From an uncultured Saprospiraceae bacterium (GTDB taxonomy: Bacteria > Bacteroidota > Bacteroidia > Chitinophagales > Saprospiraceae): DNA of 64,000 nucleotides. The stretch is taken from contig CALEYL010000062.1 in assembly GCA_937926205.1 (NCBI GenBank), positions 1-64,000 on the forward strand, in the 5' to 3' direction. The position numbers were made by a program, and so were the translations under genes. Below, one piece after another: positions 15,319 through 23,914 of the stretch (within the stretch, counting starts at the first letter, position 1; every line of letters starts with the position of its first letter). Below the pieces are notes generated by a model. That model did not search any database. It was given only the letters and a program-made list of their open reading frames with translations, and was not told the DNA's origin.

Positions 15319-17904
15319 ATGAGATTCCTTCTTCTACCCTCAGTACTCTTTTTTATGCTTTGCACAAGCCTCTCCGGCCAAATCTGGACGGGAAATGTTG
15401 ATGCAGACTGGAACAATCCCGCCAACTGGAGCGGTGGCGTCTTGCCCAACAACAACTCGGATATTGAAATTGATCCTGTTAATTATACAGGAGTCGGAGC
15501 GCACCCACAGATTCTTTCAAATTCCCTGTTCTCCCCCGTACGAACAGACATTACAGGAGGCGCTCAATTGCTGATCAGCGCCAACCTGACTACCAGCGAC
15601 CGGATAACGATTTCAGATCCGGGCACTGTGGTATCCATGAACGCCGGGGTGCTCAGCGTGGCGGTTGCCAATCAGCGAAAACTGATTGTGAGTGACGACG
15701 CCGTTTTTGACTTTAGCGGCGGGCAGATTATTGTCGGCCGGGATTTGAGCATCAGCCTCGGCGCACAGTTTTTTGTAAGCAACCAGGCTGTCCTCAATGT
15801 TAACCTTGGGCTTTTAACCGGCGAAAATTCTGCAATTGCCCCTTCTCGTTTTGTCCAGAATGGCGGTACGGTAAATATTGCGCAAGACCTGGAATTCAGC
15901 GCTTTAATCCCCGGAGACACCCCTACCGTAGAAGTCAACGCCGGCACATTGACGGTAAACGGCATGGCTGTTTGGGAAGGCGGACCTGCTGACGCGCCAC
16001 ACCTGATCGTAGCGGGTGGAACGGTGACCATCTGGGGGGATGCAACCAGCCTGGGCGCCAATGTGGACATTGACGTGAGCGGTTCCGGTATTTTGATTTT
16101 CAAAGCCAACCTATGGATGTTGGGCACATCCGACCGTTTTGACCAGTCGGGAAGCAGTGTGGTCCGTTTCCAGCAAACCGGAATGTGGCAAAACAACGGT
16201 TTGTTTACCGGAACCGGAGGCCGGGTCATTTTTGATGGAACGACTACCCTGAGCGGCAGTTTCAACAACTACCAGTTTTTTAATCTGGTGATCAACAATG
16301 GCAGGCAATTGAACCACCTGGCGCCATTTTCCATACAGGTCAATGCCAACTGGACCAACAACGGCACTTTTACCGCCAATACCAACACCGTCATTTTTGG
16401 AGGTACGGGCAATCGCACCATCGGCGGCGCTTCCACAACTACCTTTTTTGGATTAACGGTAAATAAAAGTGGCGGAAGTCTGAATCTGGCTACAGAAACC
16501 CAGGTTTCAGGGCTGCTCAATATGAGCAACCGGAATTTGCTGACTTCGGAAACCGCGATGCTCCATATCCTCGACAACGCCATTGCCACCCCGGGCAGCA
16601 ATGCTTCTTATGTGGATGGCCCGATGAAAAAATCCGGAGATGACGCTTTTGTTTTTCCGGTCGGCAATGGCGGCAAATGGCGGCGAATCGGGATTTCTGC
16701 TCCGGCTAATCCGGGCAGTGAATTTACAGCAGCCTATTTTGCAGCCATTTCACCGGCTGCAGGCTGTTTTCAGCCCAATCTAAGCGCTGTTGACCAGACA
16801 GAATACTGGAACCTCAACCAGACTGCCGGCGCAGGCGCCCCGGTTTACATTACCCTTTATTGGGAAAATGCAGCAGAAAGCGGCATAAGCAGTTGTGCTT
16901 CGCTTGTCCCCGCTGTTTCTAAGGGCGACTGCTTCACAGAAATCCCCGGATCCGCTTCCGGAAATTGCACCGGCACAGGCGCCGGCACGGTTCAAACCAA
17001 TGTGTCTGTTGTTGCAGCTGGTTCTTATACCTTTGGATTCACCGGAACACTGGCCGCATGTGAAGCGCCTGCTGATATCAACGTCATCCACCAGGCCACC
17101 AACAAAGTCGTCGTTACCTGGGCGCCACAAGCAGGCGCATTGAGTTTTAATCTGCGCTACCGCGTTCTGGGAAGCACCACATGGACGAACGTTTCGAGCA
17201 CCGTCAACTATCGGGTAGTTTCCAATTTGACTCCGTCAACGACTTATGAATTTGAAGTGCGAACCCAATGCCCAAGCGGTCCAACGACCTGGACAAGCGG
17301 CACTTTTACAACCTATTCGGGCAGCGAACCATGCGGTACGCCAACTCCCGGAGTAGCCATTGCACTTTCTCCCAATACAGAGCAATTGTACTGGGATTTC
17401 AAACCCGGCGCCACAAGTTATACCGTACGTTACCGCCATGCCGGCACTACTGGCTGGGTAATGGCCTCCTCAGCCCAACCCACCAAACAATTGGTAAGCC
17501 TGACGCCCGGCACCGATTACGAATACCAGATCAGGGCAAAATGTGGCACCGTTTGGAGCGCCTATTCTTTCAGTGCGTTTTTTACCACAAGCGCCACTTT
17601 AGCCCTGGCTGCCCCGCTTACCGACGGAAACATTCAGAATGAAGGAGGAGGGTTGGAAATTTTCGTTTCTCCAAACCCTGCCAGCCATACCCTGAATGTT
17701 GATTGGCGCGATCAGGTCCCTGTAGCGATTACCATTTTCCACATGGTGGATCAAAAAGTACACCTGCAACTGAGCAATCCGGAGTTGGCTTTTCACCCGA
17801 TCGACATCAGCAGACTGGCGCCGGGCGCTTATATTTTACAGGCAAAATTGAGAGATGGCCGCACTGAAGCCGTCAGGTTTTTGAAAAGCAACACAGGGTA
17901 CTGA
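15319..17904 (+). CDS. Secreted beta-helix/fibronectin type III protein with T9SS sorting domain
   Basis: An 861-residue protein. It has a signal peptide (1-20), an IWTGNVDADWNNPANW opening typical of autotransporter-like beta-helix repeats in Bacteroidota, then a long region of short beta strands with GGT-(V/I)-type turns (about 30-420). Two fibronectin type III domains follow (about 590-665 and 680-760: NLRYRVLGSTTWT... and YTVRYRHAGTTGWV...). The last 75 residues are a Por/T9SS sorting domain (FVSPNPASHTLNV ... LAPGAYILQAKL). It is exported across the outer membrane and probably attached at the surface; adhesion or a matrix role is likely but not shown. It seems to be monocistronic. Confidence 0.88.
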   Translation: MRFLLLPSVLFFMLCTSLSGQIWTGNVDADWNNPANWSGGVLPNNNSDIEIDPVNYTGVGAHPQILSNSLFSPVRTDITGGAQLLISANLTTSDRITISDPGTVVSMNAGVLSVAVANQRKLIVSDDAVFDFSGGQIIVGRDLSISLGAQFFVSNQAVLNVNLGLLTGENSAIAPSRFVQNGGTVNIAQDLEFSALIPGDTPTVEVNAGTLTVNGMAVWEGGPADAPHLIVAGGTVTIWGDATSLGANVDIDVSGSGILIFKANLWMLGTSDRFDQSGSSVVRFQQTGMWQNNGLFTGTGGRVIFDGTTTLSGSFNNYQFFNLVINNGRQLNHLAPFSIQVNANWTNNGTFTANTNTVIFGGTGNRTIGGASTTTFFGLTVNKSGGSLNLATETQVSGLLNMSNRNLLTSETAMLHILDNAIATPGSNASYVDGPMKKSGDDAFVFPVGNGGKWRRIGISAPANPGSEFTAAYFAAISPAAGCFQPNLSAVDQTEYWNLNQTAGAGAPVYITLYWENAAESGISSCASLVPAVSKGDCFTEIPGSASGNCTGTGAGTVQTNVSVVAAGSYTFGFTGTLAACEAPADINVIHQATNKVVVTWAPQAGALSFNLRYRVLGSTTWTNVSSTVNYRVVSNLTPSTTYEFEVRTQCPSGPTTWTSGTFTTYSGSEPCGTPTPGVAIALSPNTEQLYWDFKPGATSYTVRYRHAGTTGWVMASSAQPTKQLVSLTPGTDYEYQIRAKCGTVWSAYSFSAFFTTSATLALAAPLTDGNIQNEGGGLEIFVSPNPASHTLNVDWRDQVPVAITIFHMVDQKVHLQLSNPELAFHPIDISRLAPGAYILQAKLRDGRTEAVRFLKSNTGY

Positions 17905-17970
17905 GCCATACTGCATTTCGATTGACGTAAATCATGACAGGAGTCATTCGAATCAGGGAAAAACGCTGTT

Positions 17971-18068
17971 GAATATCGAATACTGAATATCGAACAAGGA
18001 ACCGCAGAAGTGAGCAACTCTGCTCCATTTCGACATTCAATATTCGATATTCATCTGTTCTGCGGTTC
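17971..18068. repeat. Two interleaved inverted repeats (pseudoknot-capable)
   Basis: Arm A (17971-17994, GAATATCGAATACTGAATAT...) is complementary to A' (18029-18052) with two mismatches. Arm B (GAACCGCAGAA, 17999-18009) is perfectly complementary to B' (18058-18068). The order A-B-A'-B' means the two stems cross and can form a pseudoknot or compete. Confidence 0.8.
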
Positions 18069-18216
18069 TATTCTCTTTACGAAAACATTGGCATGGAGAC
18101 ACCACACCAATTTTTGTCTTGCCTTATTTTATAAATTTCTGTTTATCAATTATTTAAATTATATCGTCAAACTTCCTGGCCTGTCAATGCAATACCTTTT
18201 TTATTCATGCAAGATT

Positions 18217-18256
18217 TGTCAGAACGATTGAGCAAAATGTCAGAACGATTGAGCAA
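18217..18256. repeat. 19-bp direct repeat, 21-bp period
   Basis: TGTCAGAACGATTGAGCAA occurs at 18217-18235 and again at 18238-18256. It could be a paired binding site upstream of the gene at 18442. Confidence 0.7.
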
Positions 18257-18441
18257 TCTATCGGAGTAAATCAGATGGCAAGGCGTCAATTTTGTAAGAA
18301 AAGTTCATTGTGCTTAGAAACAATCCGCAAGCCAATTTTTTAACCATGGTTTTGTTGCGTCGGGAATTGCCCCGGGCTAAAAACAGTTCTTTTTCCCCAT
18401 TGACCTCCCCGTTTGCAACAATTCCAATAAAAAATAAGGAT

Positions 18442-19191
18442 ATGAAAAAGTACATCATTTTGCTCGCTGCCATTGTTTTCACAGCTACCGCTTCTTTTGT
18501 TCCGGCCGACAGGGAAGCAGGAAGCATCATCGTCAAAATTGAAAAAGGCGACGTACCGAAAACAATCAACCTTCGATTGGCCAATCTACAGAATATGCGT
18601 ACAGGAATCTCTATACAAAGCGACGATGGCACGTTCTCACATTCCAATTATGTTTGGGGGAAAACCGGTTATGCCGCCCAGTTTGACTTAAAACTTGCTC
18701 CGGACGGCGATTATATCCTTTTCCTCAAAAACAGAAAATGCATGTGGGTTCAGGGGTTTACTTTGAAAGGGGACGACATTGTTTTGTTCCAAAGGCCCCG
18801 GCCAGCTCGTAATGGAAGTTTTAGCGAGTTCGTCAGTTACAGTGAAGGTACGGAAGGCAAGCTCATCACCCACTTCACTCAAAAGGGGGATATGTCTCTT
18901 GACATGCAACTGGCCAACCTGCAAAAACAACCGACATCAATCAACATCACCGCATTGGGCGCAGGGATAGTCTTTTCACAAACGGTAGACAAAGAAGTTG
19001 GATTCGCAGAATCCCTGAATCTGGAGGGGTTTGCAAATGGCTATTACCTCCTGAATGTTAAAGCGGGCGACGCAACAGTCATGCAATTTTTCTCCATTAG
19101 CACAAAGAAACTGGCGCTTGGCGAAACCCAGCGGCTTGAACGTCCTATGGGGAAAATTCCGGTATCGAAAAAAAGTATAGCAAGCAATTGA
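18442..19191 (+). CDS. Secreted two-repeat beta-sandwich protein, unknown function
   Basis: A 249-residue protein with a signal peptide (1-20, ending SFVPA). The mature part holds two related halves of about 90 residues: INLRLANLQNMRTGISIQ ... APDGDYILFLKN and MDLQLANLQKQPTSINIT ... FANGYYLLNVKA. Each resembles the fold of T9SS sorting domains, in which a hydrophobic turn G(D/Y)Y(I/L)L precedes the last strands, although the DNA is too diverged for a recent duplication. The start at 18442 is chosen for the signal peptide over the open frame from 18310. A strong hairpin follows the stop. Confidence 0.68.
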   Translation: MKKYIILLAAIVFTATASFVPADREAGSIIVKIEKGDVPKTINLRLANLQNMRTGISIQSDDGTFSHSNYVWGKTGYAAQFDLKLAPDGDYILFLKNRKCMWVQGFTLKGDDIVLFQRPRPARNGSFSEFVSYSEGTEGKLITHFTQKGDMSLDMQLANLQKQPTSINITALGAGIVFSQTVDKEVGFAESLNLEGFANGYYLLNVKAGDATVMQFFSISTKKLALGETQRLERPMGKIPVSKKSIASN

Positions 19192-19517
19192 TTTACTTTA
19201 TGCTGGCATTTGGGGCGAGCTTCGGCTCGTCCCAAATGCAATCCATTATTTAACCCCAGCGCTACTTGCCATCATTATCCTTCCTCCTCACACACATTTC
19301 CAACGGTTACTTTGGCTGGATAGAGTCCTTCCATCCATTTGAACTGCCCGGTTCATCAGACAACTCAAAATCGTCATCAGCATGAGTTTTTGCAATAAAA
19401 AGCCACCTATACACGAAGGGCGTTAAGGCGGAAGACAAAAAGCACCCCTGCAAGTGATCATTGTCATTGAAATATTCAAAGATCACGTTTAAACTTATCA
19501 AATTAAACGTCATCAAA
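19192..19517. other. Intergenic region before the AraC-type regulator
   Basis: Apart from the hairpin at its left end I see nothing in these 326 bases. The regulator's frame is open back to 19461, but the ATG at 19518 gives a better N-terminus. Confidence 0.4.
19206..19239 (+). terminator. Strong UUCG-capped hairpin after the 18442 gene
   Basis: GCATTTGGGGCGAGC pairs with GCTCGTCCCAAATGC around a TTCG loop, 15 base pairs with one G-U. It lies 15 bases after the stop. No T-run follows, so it may act mainly as a 3' stabiliser. Confidence 0.6.
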
Positions 19518-20609
19518 ATGGCCCCGGTTAAAAAAAAACACCGCCTATTGCTGCTCCCGGTTTTTCTCGCCGGAATGGTTGGCTTTCTGCATGCCCATAC
19601 TGCTGCTTTGCCACGCTTGCCACAAACCTTCTGGGAATACCTGCTGTATACAGTAATGAGTATCAGCTTTTTCTTATTGGTTTATTACTTACTACTCCAT
19701 CGTGAAAAAAGACAAAGCCTCCGCCTGAAGGAAAAGGGCGGTTTAAAAACAAAACTGTATGCCGAAAACAATCCTGTCGAGAAAAAACCGCTTTTGTTGC
19801 TGGCTGAAGACAATGAAGACACAATAAAGTACCTGACGCTCTGCCTGAGTAAAAAGTACAGACTTGCCATTGCTAAAGATGGGCAGGATGCAATGAATAC
19901 GGCCTTCGAAATCATACCGGATTTGATTATAACCAACGTGGTAATGCGGCAAAAAAATGTATATGAAGCTTGTGAAAAAATAAAAAAGGACGAACGCACC
20001 AGCCATATCCCAATCATCATGCTAACTTCAAGAGTTGATTTGGAAAGCAAATTAGAAGGATTAAAAAGTGGTGCAGATGCTTATTTAATCAGGCCTTTCA
20101 ATAAAAAGGAATTGCTGCTCCGCATTGAAAAATTGCTCGAACTGCGAGAACGGCTGCAATTGCATTATCGCACCGTGGCAGGGCTTTCTAAAGACAATAC
20201 GGCCGGTAAAAAAGCGCCGGAATTTGATGAAATGGAAAATGTTTTTGTAAACAAAGTCAGGCAAGTAATAGATGCCCACTTTCACGACTACAATTTCACT
20301 GTTGAAAACCTTTGCCATGAAGTTGGCATCAGCCATGCCCAATTGCACCGCAAACTGTCTGCTCTGACGGGAGTTTCAGCCAACAAATTTATCCGCTCCG
20401 TCCGGCTGTCAAAAGCCCTTGAACTGCTTCAAAACCCGGCGTTGAGCATCACCACAGTAGCCTTTGATTCCGGATTCAACGATTTAAGTTATTTTGGGAA
20501 AGTGTTCAAAAAGGAATTCGGAATGACGCCACACGAATGGCGGGAGCAACTCAGAAAGGAAGATTGGCCTGAGGGGGAAAAGAAAGATGAAGCTAATGAA
20601 GCATTTTAA
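19518..20609 (+). CDS. Membrane-anchored AraC-family regulator with degenerate receiver domain
   Basis: A 363-residue protein. Two hydrophobic helices (about 9-25 and 41-60) are followed by a basic linker, a response-regulator receiver (about 91-210) and a C-terminal AraC-type double helix-turn-helix (about 245-345; LCHEVGISHAQLHRKL and VAFDSGFNDLSYFGKVFKKE). The order matches the C-terminal half of hybrid two-component proteins. The receiver keeps the acidic pair (E97-D98) and T170, but the phosphoacceptor position reads PDLIITNVVM, Asn140 instead of Asp, and the conserved Lys is Arg192. Phosphorylation at the usual site is therefore not possible. Two small membrane genes follow on the same strand. 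The frame extends upstream to 19461. Confidence 0.85.
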   Translation: MAPVKKKHRLLLLPVFLAGMVGFLHAHTAALPRLPQTFWEYLLYTVMSISFFLLVYYLLLHREKRQSLRLKEKGGLKTKLYAENNPVEKKPLLLLAEDNEDTIKYLTLCLSKKYRLAIAKDGQDAMNTAFEIIPDLIITNVVMRQKNVYEACEKIKKDERTSHIPIIMLTSRVDLESKLEGLKSGADAYLIRPFNKKELLLRIEKLLELRERLQLHYRTVAGLSKDNTAGKKAPEFDEMENVFVNKVRQVIDAHFHDYNFTVENLCHEVGISHAQLHRKLSALTGVSANKFIRSVRLSKALELLQNPALSITTVAFDSGFNDLSYFGKVFKKEFGMTPHEWREQLRKEDWPEGEKKDEANEAF

Positions 20610-20644
20610 GCATTAATTTTCGTTTCTTTCTTTCTAAAAAGACG

Positions 20645-20956
20645 ATGTCAAAAACCACACTCCTCATTTTTTGGATCATTTGGCTGATTGACGTGCTTGC
20701 GGCACTGTTTGCTCACCGGGAATTCATCGTAGGCGTTTTTGGCCGTTATGCTGCGCCAAACAGTAAATACATTTTCCTTTGGACCATTATACTGTGCGCT
20801 TTTTTAATCATCCTTTACGGCAGTATTTATTTAAAAAACCATGGGCAAAGCAAAGCAGCGTTGACGGTGGTTAGCATACCTGTGGTACTTGCCCTGCCCT
20901 ACCTGCTTTTCCTTGGCGCTGTGATACTTGGCGGCAGAAATACAAACTGGCACTAA
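20645..20956 (+). CDS. Small three-helix membrane protein, unknown function
   Basis: A 103-residue protein with three membrane helices (about 5-23, 40-62 and 72-94) and a conserved-looking acidic residue in the first helix (WLIDVLAAL). It starts 35 bases after the AraC-type gene and ends 31 bases before the next small membrane gene; the three could be one transcript. No family was recognised. Confidence 0.65.
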   Translation: MSKTTLLIFWIIWLIDVLAALFAHREFIVGVFGRYAAPNSKYIFLWTIILCAFLIILYGSIYLKNHGQSKAALTVVSIPVVLALPYLLFLGAVILGGRNTNWH

Positions 20957-20987
20957 AAGCCATTTTATCCATCCAAAATTAAGTGTC

Positions 20988-21281
20988 ATGCAATTCCTCA
21001 ACTATATCTTCATGTGCCTGTATATTGGCATTTATCTGTTTTTTCACTTCTCCGGCCAGGAACTTCCTGCTTTCATGCGAACGGCCAATACCGTCATTTG
21101 CTGGGGCTTCCTCATTTGGGGAGGCTATGTTGCCGGTAAGGTCATTTTAGACTGCATTCTGTCGGGCGCCAAAGGTCAGATGCAGCCGGTCCACATCCGC
21201 AATGGCATCCTGCTGGCCACGCTCAATTATTTGCCGGTTTTAATGATGTCGGTGTTTATGCTGCGGGAAGGATTTAAATAG
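20988..21281 (+). CDS. Small membrane protein, unknown function
   Basis: A 97-residue protein with three predicted helices (about 4-22, 31-53 and 72-92). The frame is open back to 20928, overlapping the preceding gene, but the ATG at 20988 gives a plausible MQFLNYIFMCLYIGIYLFFH beginning. It is adjacent to another small membrane protein of similar length, suggesting a pair. Confidence 0.6.
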   Translation: MQFLNYIFMCLYIGIYLFFHFSGQELPAFMRTANTVICWGFLIWGGYVAGKVILDCILSGAKGQMQPVHIRNGILLATLNYLPVLMMSVFMLREGFK

Positions 21282-21344
21282 TGTGTCCCCGCTAAACTTT
21301 CTCCCGATCCGGGAGTCAATCTGAGGAACCATCACATCCTTATC

Positions 21345-22658
21345 ATGAAAAAAACGCTACTCTTTCTCCTTCCGGGCCTGTTCTCCTTTGCCCTGGAGGC
21401 TCAAAATCTCTATTTTCCACCCCTGATCGGCAACACCTGGGAGACCACCTCTCCGGAATCCTTAGGCTGGTGTCCGGATAAAGTGGATGAGTTGCTGGAT
21501 TATCTGGAGCTCAGAAACAGCAAAGCTTTTATCCTCCTGAAAGACGGTAAAATTGTCATTGAGTCCTATTTCGGAACGTTTACGCAAGACAGTTTGTGGT
21601 ATTGGGCTTCCGCAGGTAAAACACTCACCGCATTCACGGTCGGCATTGCGCAACAGGAGGGGCATTTGTCGATTGATGATGCCACTTCCGATTACCTGGG
21701 CGCCGGCTGGACAAGTTGTCCGCCCGACAAAGAGGCAAACATCACCATCCGCAACCAGCTCACCATGACCAGCGGACTGGACGACGGAACCGGCGACCCT
21801 TATTGTACCCTTAGCAGTTGCCTGCTGTACAAAGCCGATGCCGGCACGCGCTGGGCTTATCACAATGGGCCGTATACTTTGCTGGACGGCGTCATTGAAG
21901 CTGCAACCGGCCAGACGTTGAATGCGTATTTAACCCAAAAAGTAAAGAACCTGACGGGAATGACCGGCATTTTTCTTCCATCGGGCTACAACAATGTGTT
22001 TTTCAGCAAACCGCGCAGCATGGCCCGTTTTGGCTTATTGATACTCAACAAGGGCAAATGGAACAATACGCCCGTGCTTCAGGATACGGCTTATTTCAAC
22101 CAAATGGTGAATACGTCTCAGGACCTTAACCTGTCTTACGGATATCTCTGGTGGCTAAATGGAAAACCTTCGTTCAGGGCGCCCGGCACACAGTTTTTGT
22201 TTCCATTTTCCCTGAACCCGCATGCACCGGCCGACATGATTGCCGCCCTGGGTAAAAACGGACAAATCATCAATGTGGTGCCCAGCCAAAACCTGGTGTA
22301 TATCAGAATGGGCAATGTGCCGAATGCCGGTGAAGTCCCGATTACTTTCAACGACACCCTCTGGCAAAAACTCAATGCCGCGATGTGCAATATCACCGAC
22401 GTCGAAGACCAAATTGACGCTTCCACGCCGATGAAGGTATATCCCAATCCGGCGCAACAGTCGTTCCAGGTGGAATTACCGGGGCAGACTTTTAATGTGG
22501 CGGTTTTCGATGCGGCAGGCCGAAGTGTATTTGAAGCCGGGAATATTTTTCAAAAACTTCTGATAGACAGCCGGAATTTCGCCAACGGCATTTACACCAT
22601 CCGGGTAAACCTCCCTGACCGGGTGGTTCCACCCCATAAACTGGTCATCGCCCGGTAA
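21345..22658 (+). CDS. Serine beta-lactamase-like hydrolase with T9SS sorting domain
   Basis: A 437-residue protein of the beta-lactamase/DD-peptidase/esterase (class C, Pfam Beta-lactamase) group. It has a signal peptide (1-20), a catalytic SxxK at S89-A-G-K92 and the second-element tyrosine YHN at Y172-N174. The C-terminal 80 residues (MKVYPNPAQQSFQVELPG ... FANGIYTIRVNL) form a T9SS sorting domain, so it is exported through the outer membrane and may act at the cell surface. The substrate is unknown; esterase or peptidase activity is as likely as beta-lactam hydrolysis. The LD-carboxypeptidase gene begins 83 bases downstream on the same strand. Confidence 0.88.
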   Translation: MKKTLLFLLPGLFSFALEAQNLYFPPLIGNTWETTSPESLGWCPDKVDELLDYLELRNSKAFILLKDGKIVIESYFGTFTQDSLWYWASAGKTLTAFTVGIAQQEGHLSIDDATSDYLGAGWTSCPPDKEANITIRNQLTMTSGLDDGTGDPYCTLSSCLLYKADAGTRWAYHNGPYTLLDGVIEAATGQTLNAYLTQKVKNLTGMTGIFLPSGYNNVFFSKPRSMARFGLLILNKGKWNNTPVLQDTAYFNQMVNTSQDLNLSYGYLWWLNGKPSFRAPGTQFLFPFSLNPHAPADMIAALGKNGQIINVVPSQNLVYIRMGNVPNAGEVPITFNDTLWQKLNAAMCNITDVEDQIDASTPMKVYPNPAQQSFQVELPGQTFNVAVFDAAGRSVFEAGNIFQKLLIDSRNFANGIYTIRVNLPDRVVPPHKLVIAR

Positions 22659-22741
22659 AGGACCTTCTAAAATTGAAATCCGTTTTCCGGGGCATGCGGC
22701 ATTTCGGTTTTCCTGTTTATATTCGGGAAACAAAATCAGGT

Positions 22742-23770
22742 ATGCAACGACGAAAATTTGTGCAACAGGCGGCGCTGCTCGCAGTGATGACAGGCGCCTG
22801 CGGGACCACAACGACTGTAGCGCCGAAGCTTTTCAGGCCACGCCGGCTCCGCGCTGGCGACCTCATCGGTTTGGCGACACCGGGAAGTTATATTCCGGAC
22901 AACGCCCTTGAAAAAGCTGTCAAAAACATGGAAAGCTTTGGCTTCCGGGTAAAGCTGTCAAAAAACATCCGTGCAAAACGCGGCTATAACGCTGGCACTG
23001 ATGCCCAGCGGCTGGAAGACCTGCATGAGTTATTTGCCGATCGCGAAGTAGCCGCAGTGTGGTGCGCGCGCGGCGGTTATGGCTGCACCCGCCTTTTGCC
23101 CGCATTGGATTACGCTCTCATCCGGCGCAATCCGAAAGCGCTGATCGGCTACAGCGATGTAACGGCATTGTTGCTGGCCATTTTCCAAAAAACAGGTTTG
23201 ATTGGATTTCACGGCCCGGTAGCAGCGTCAGAAATGACTGATTTTTCCCGTGCCCAGATTGCGGCAAGCCTGATGGAAGGCCAACCTGAAGTCAGGATCA
23301 ACATTCCGGAGGCACTGAGCAGCCAGACCAAGCCCGGCTACGAGGCCAAAACCATCAGAGGCGGAAAAGCCTCCGGCGTGTTGAGCGGCGGCAACCTTTC
23401 TCTGCTTGCCGCTTTGGCAGGAACGCCCCATGCGCCGGACTTCAGCGGCCGGATCGTGTTTATCGAAGATGTGGAAGAAAGACCTTACCGGGTCGACCGG
23501 ATGTTGACCCAGTTGCGCCAGGCCTGCAATCTTGAAAAAGCAGCAGGGGTCGCGCTGGGCGTTTTTGTAGACTGCGTGCCCGAAGACGGCGTCCCTTCAC
23601 TGAGTCTGATGGAGTCTCTGGAAGATCAGTTGAGCAGCCTGGGTATACCGGTCGCATACGGATTGCCTTTTGGACATATTGCTAACCAGTGCATTCTCCC
23701 GGTAGGCATCAAAGCGAGCCTGGATGCGGATCAAAAAAGCCTGACTTTGCTGGAGAGCGGTGTGGAATAG
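22742..23770 (+). CDS. LD-carboxypeptidase (peptidase S66), exported lipoprotein
   Basis: A 342-residue serine peptidase of the S66 family, which removes the terminal D-alanine from murein tetrapeptides during recycling. GYSDVTALL at 136-144 carries the nucleophile Ser138, after the conserved WCARGGYGCTRLL. The general-base Glu lies in FIEDVEERPYRVDRM and the His in GLPFGHIANQC. The N-terminus MQRRKFVQQAALLAVMTGAC has twin arginines and ends in a lipobox-like cysteine (C20), so it is probably a lipoprotein, perhaps Tat-exported; the best-known family members are cytoplasmic. The frame is open upstream to 22673, but this start gives the signal. It follows the beta-lactamase-like gene. Confidence 0.9.
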   Translation: MQRRKFVQQAALLAVMTGACGTTTTVAPKLFRPRRLRAGDLIGLATPGSYIPDNALEKAVKNMESFGFRVKLSKNIRAKRGYNAGTDAQRLEDLHELFADREVAAVWCARGGYGCTRLLPALDYALIRRNPKALIGYSDVTALLLAIFQKTGLIGFHGPVAASEMTDFSRAQIAASLMEGQPEVRINIPEALSSQTKPGYEAKTIRGGKASGVLSGGNLSLLAALAGTPHAPDFSGRIVFIEDVEERPYRVDRMLTQLRQACNLEKAAGVALGVFVDCVPEDGVPSLSLMESLEDQLSSLGIPVAYGLPFGHIANQCILPVGIKASLDADQKSLTLLESGVE

Positions 23771-23824
23771 CCCCGGGAACACTAAAACATTGCGACCGCA
23801 TGCTGCGGGACAGGATTATTGCGT

Positions 23825-23832
23825 TATCTTTA
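23825..23832 (+). promoter_or_regulatory. Possible -7 element TATCTTTA for the WD40 gene
   Basis: It differs from TAnnTTTG at the last base and would start transcription near 23838, upstream of the ATG at 23915 but downstream of the TTG at 23819 where the frame opens. It favours the 23915 start. Confidence 0.35.
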
Positions 23833-23914
23833 TCGTCGGGTGAAATTTACCCGCAGCAACCTCCGGGGTGCTGACTTTCAACAGCTAAAATTTGAACATC
23901 TACTTATTGCTGAT

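Larger units (their letters stand above)
17905..18441. other. Intergenic region with crossing inverted repeats and a 19-bp direct repeat
   Basis: No gene was supported. The frame of the next gene is open back to 18310, but its first 44 codons lack a signal peptide and coding character. Confidence 0.5.

Noticed and set aside
21345..22658. Antibiotic-resistance beta-lactamase
   Set aside because: SxxK and YxN are shared with esterases and peptidases, and the T9SS tail suggests a surface hydrolase; no resistance claim is justified.
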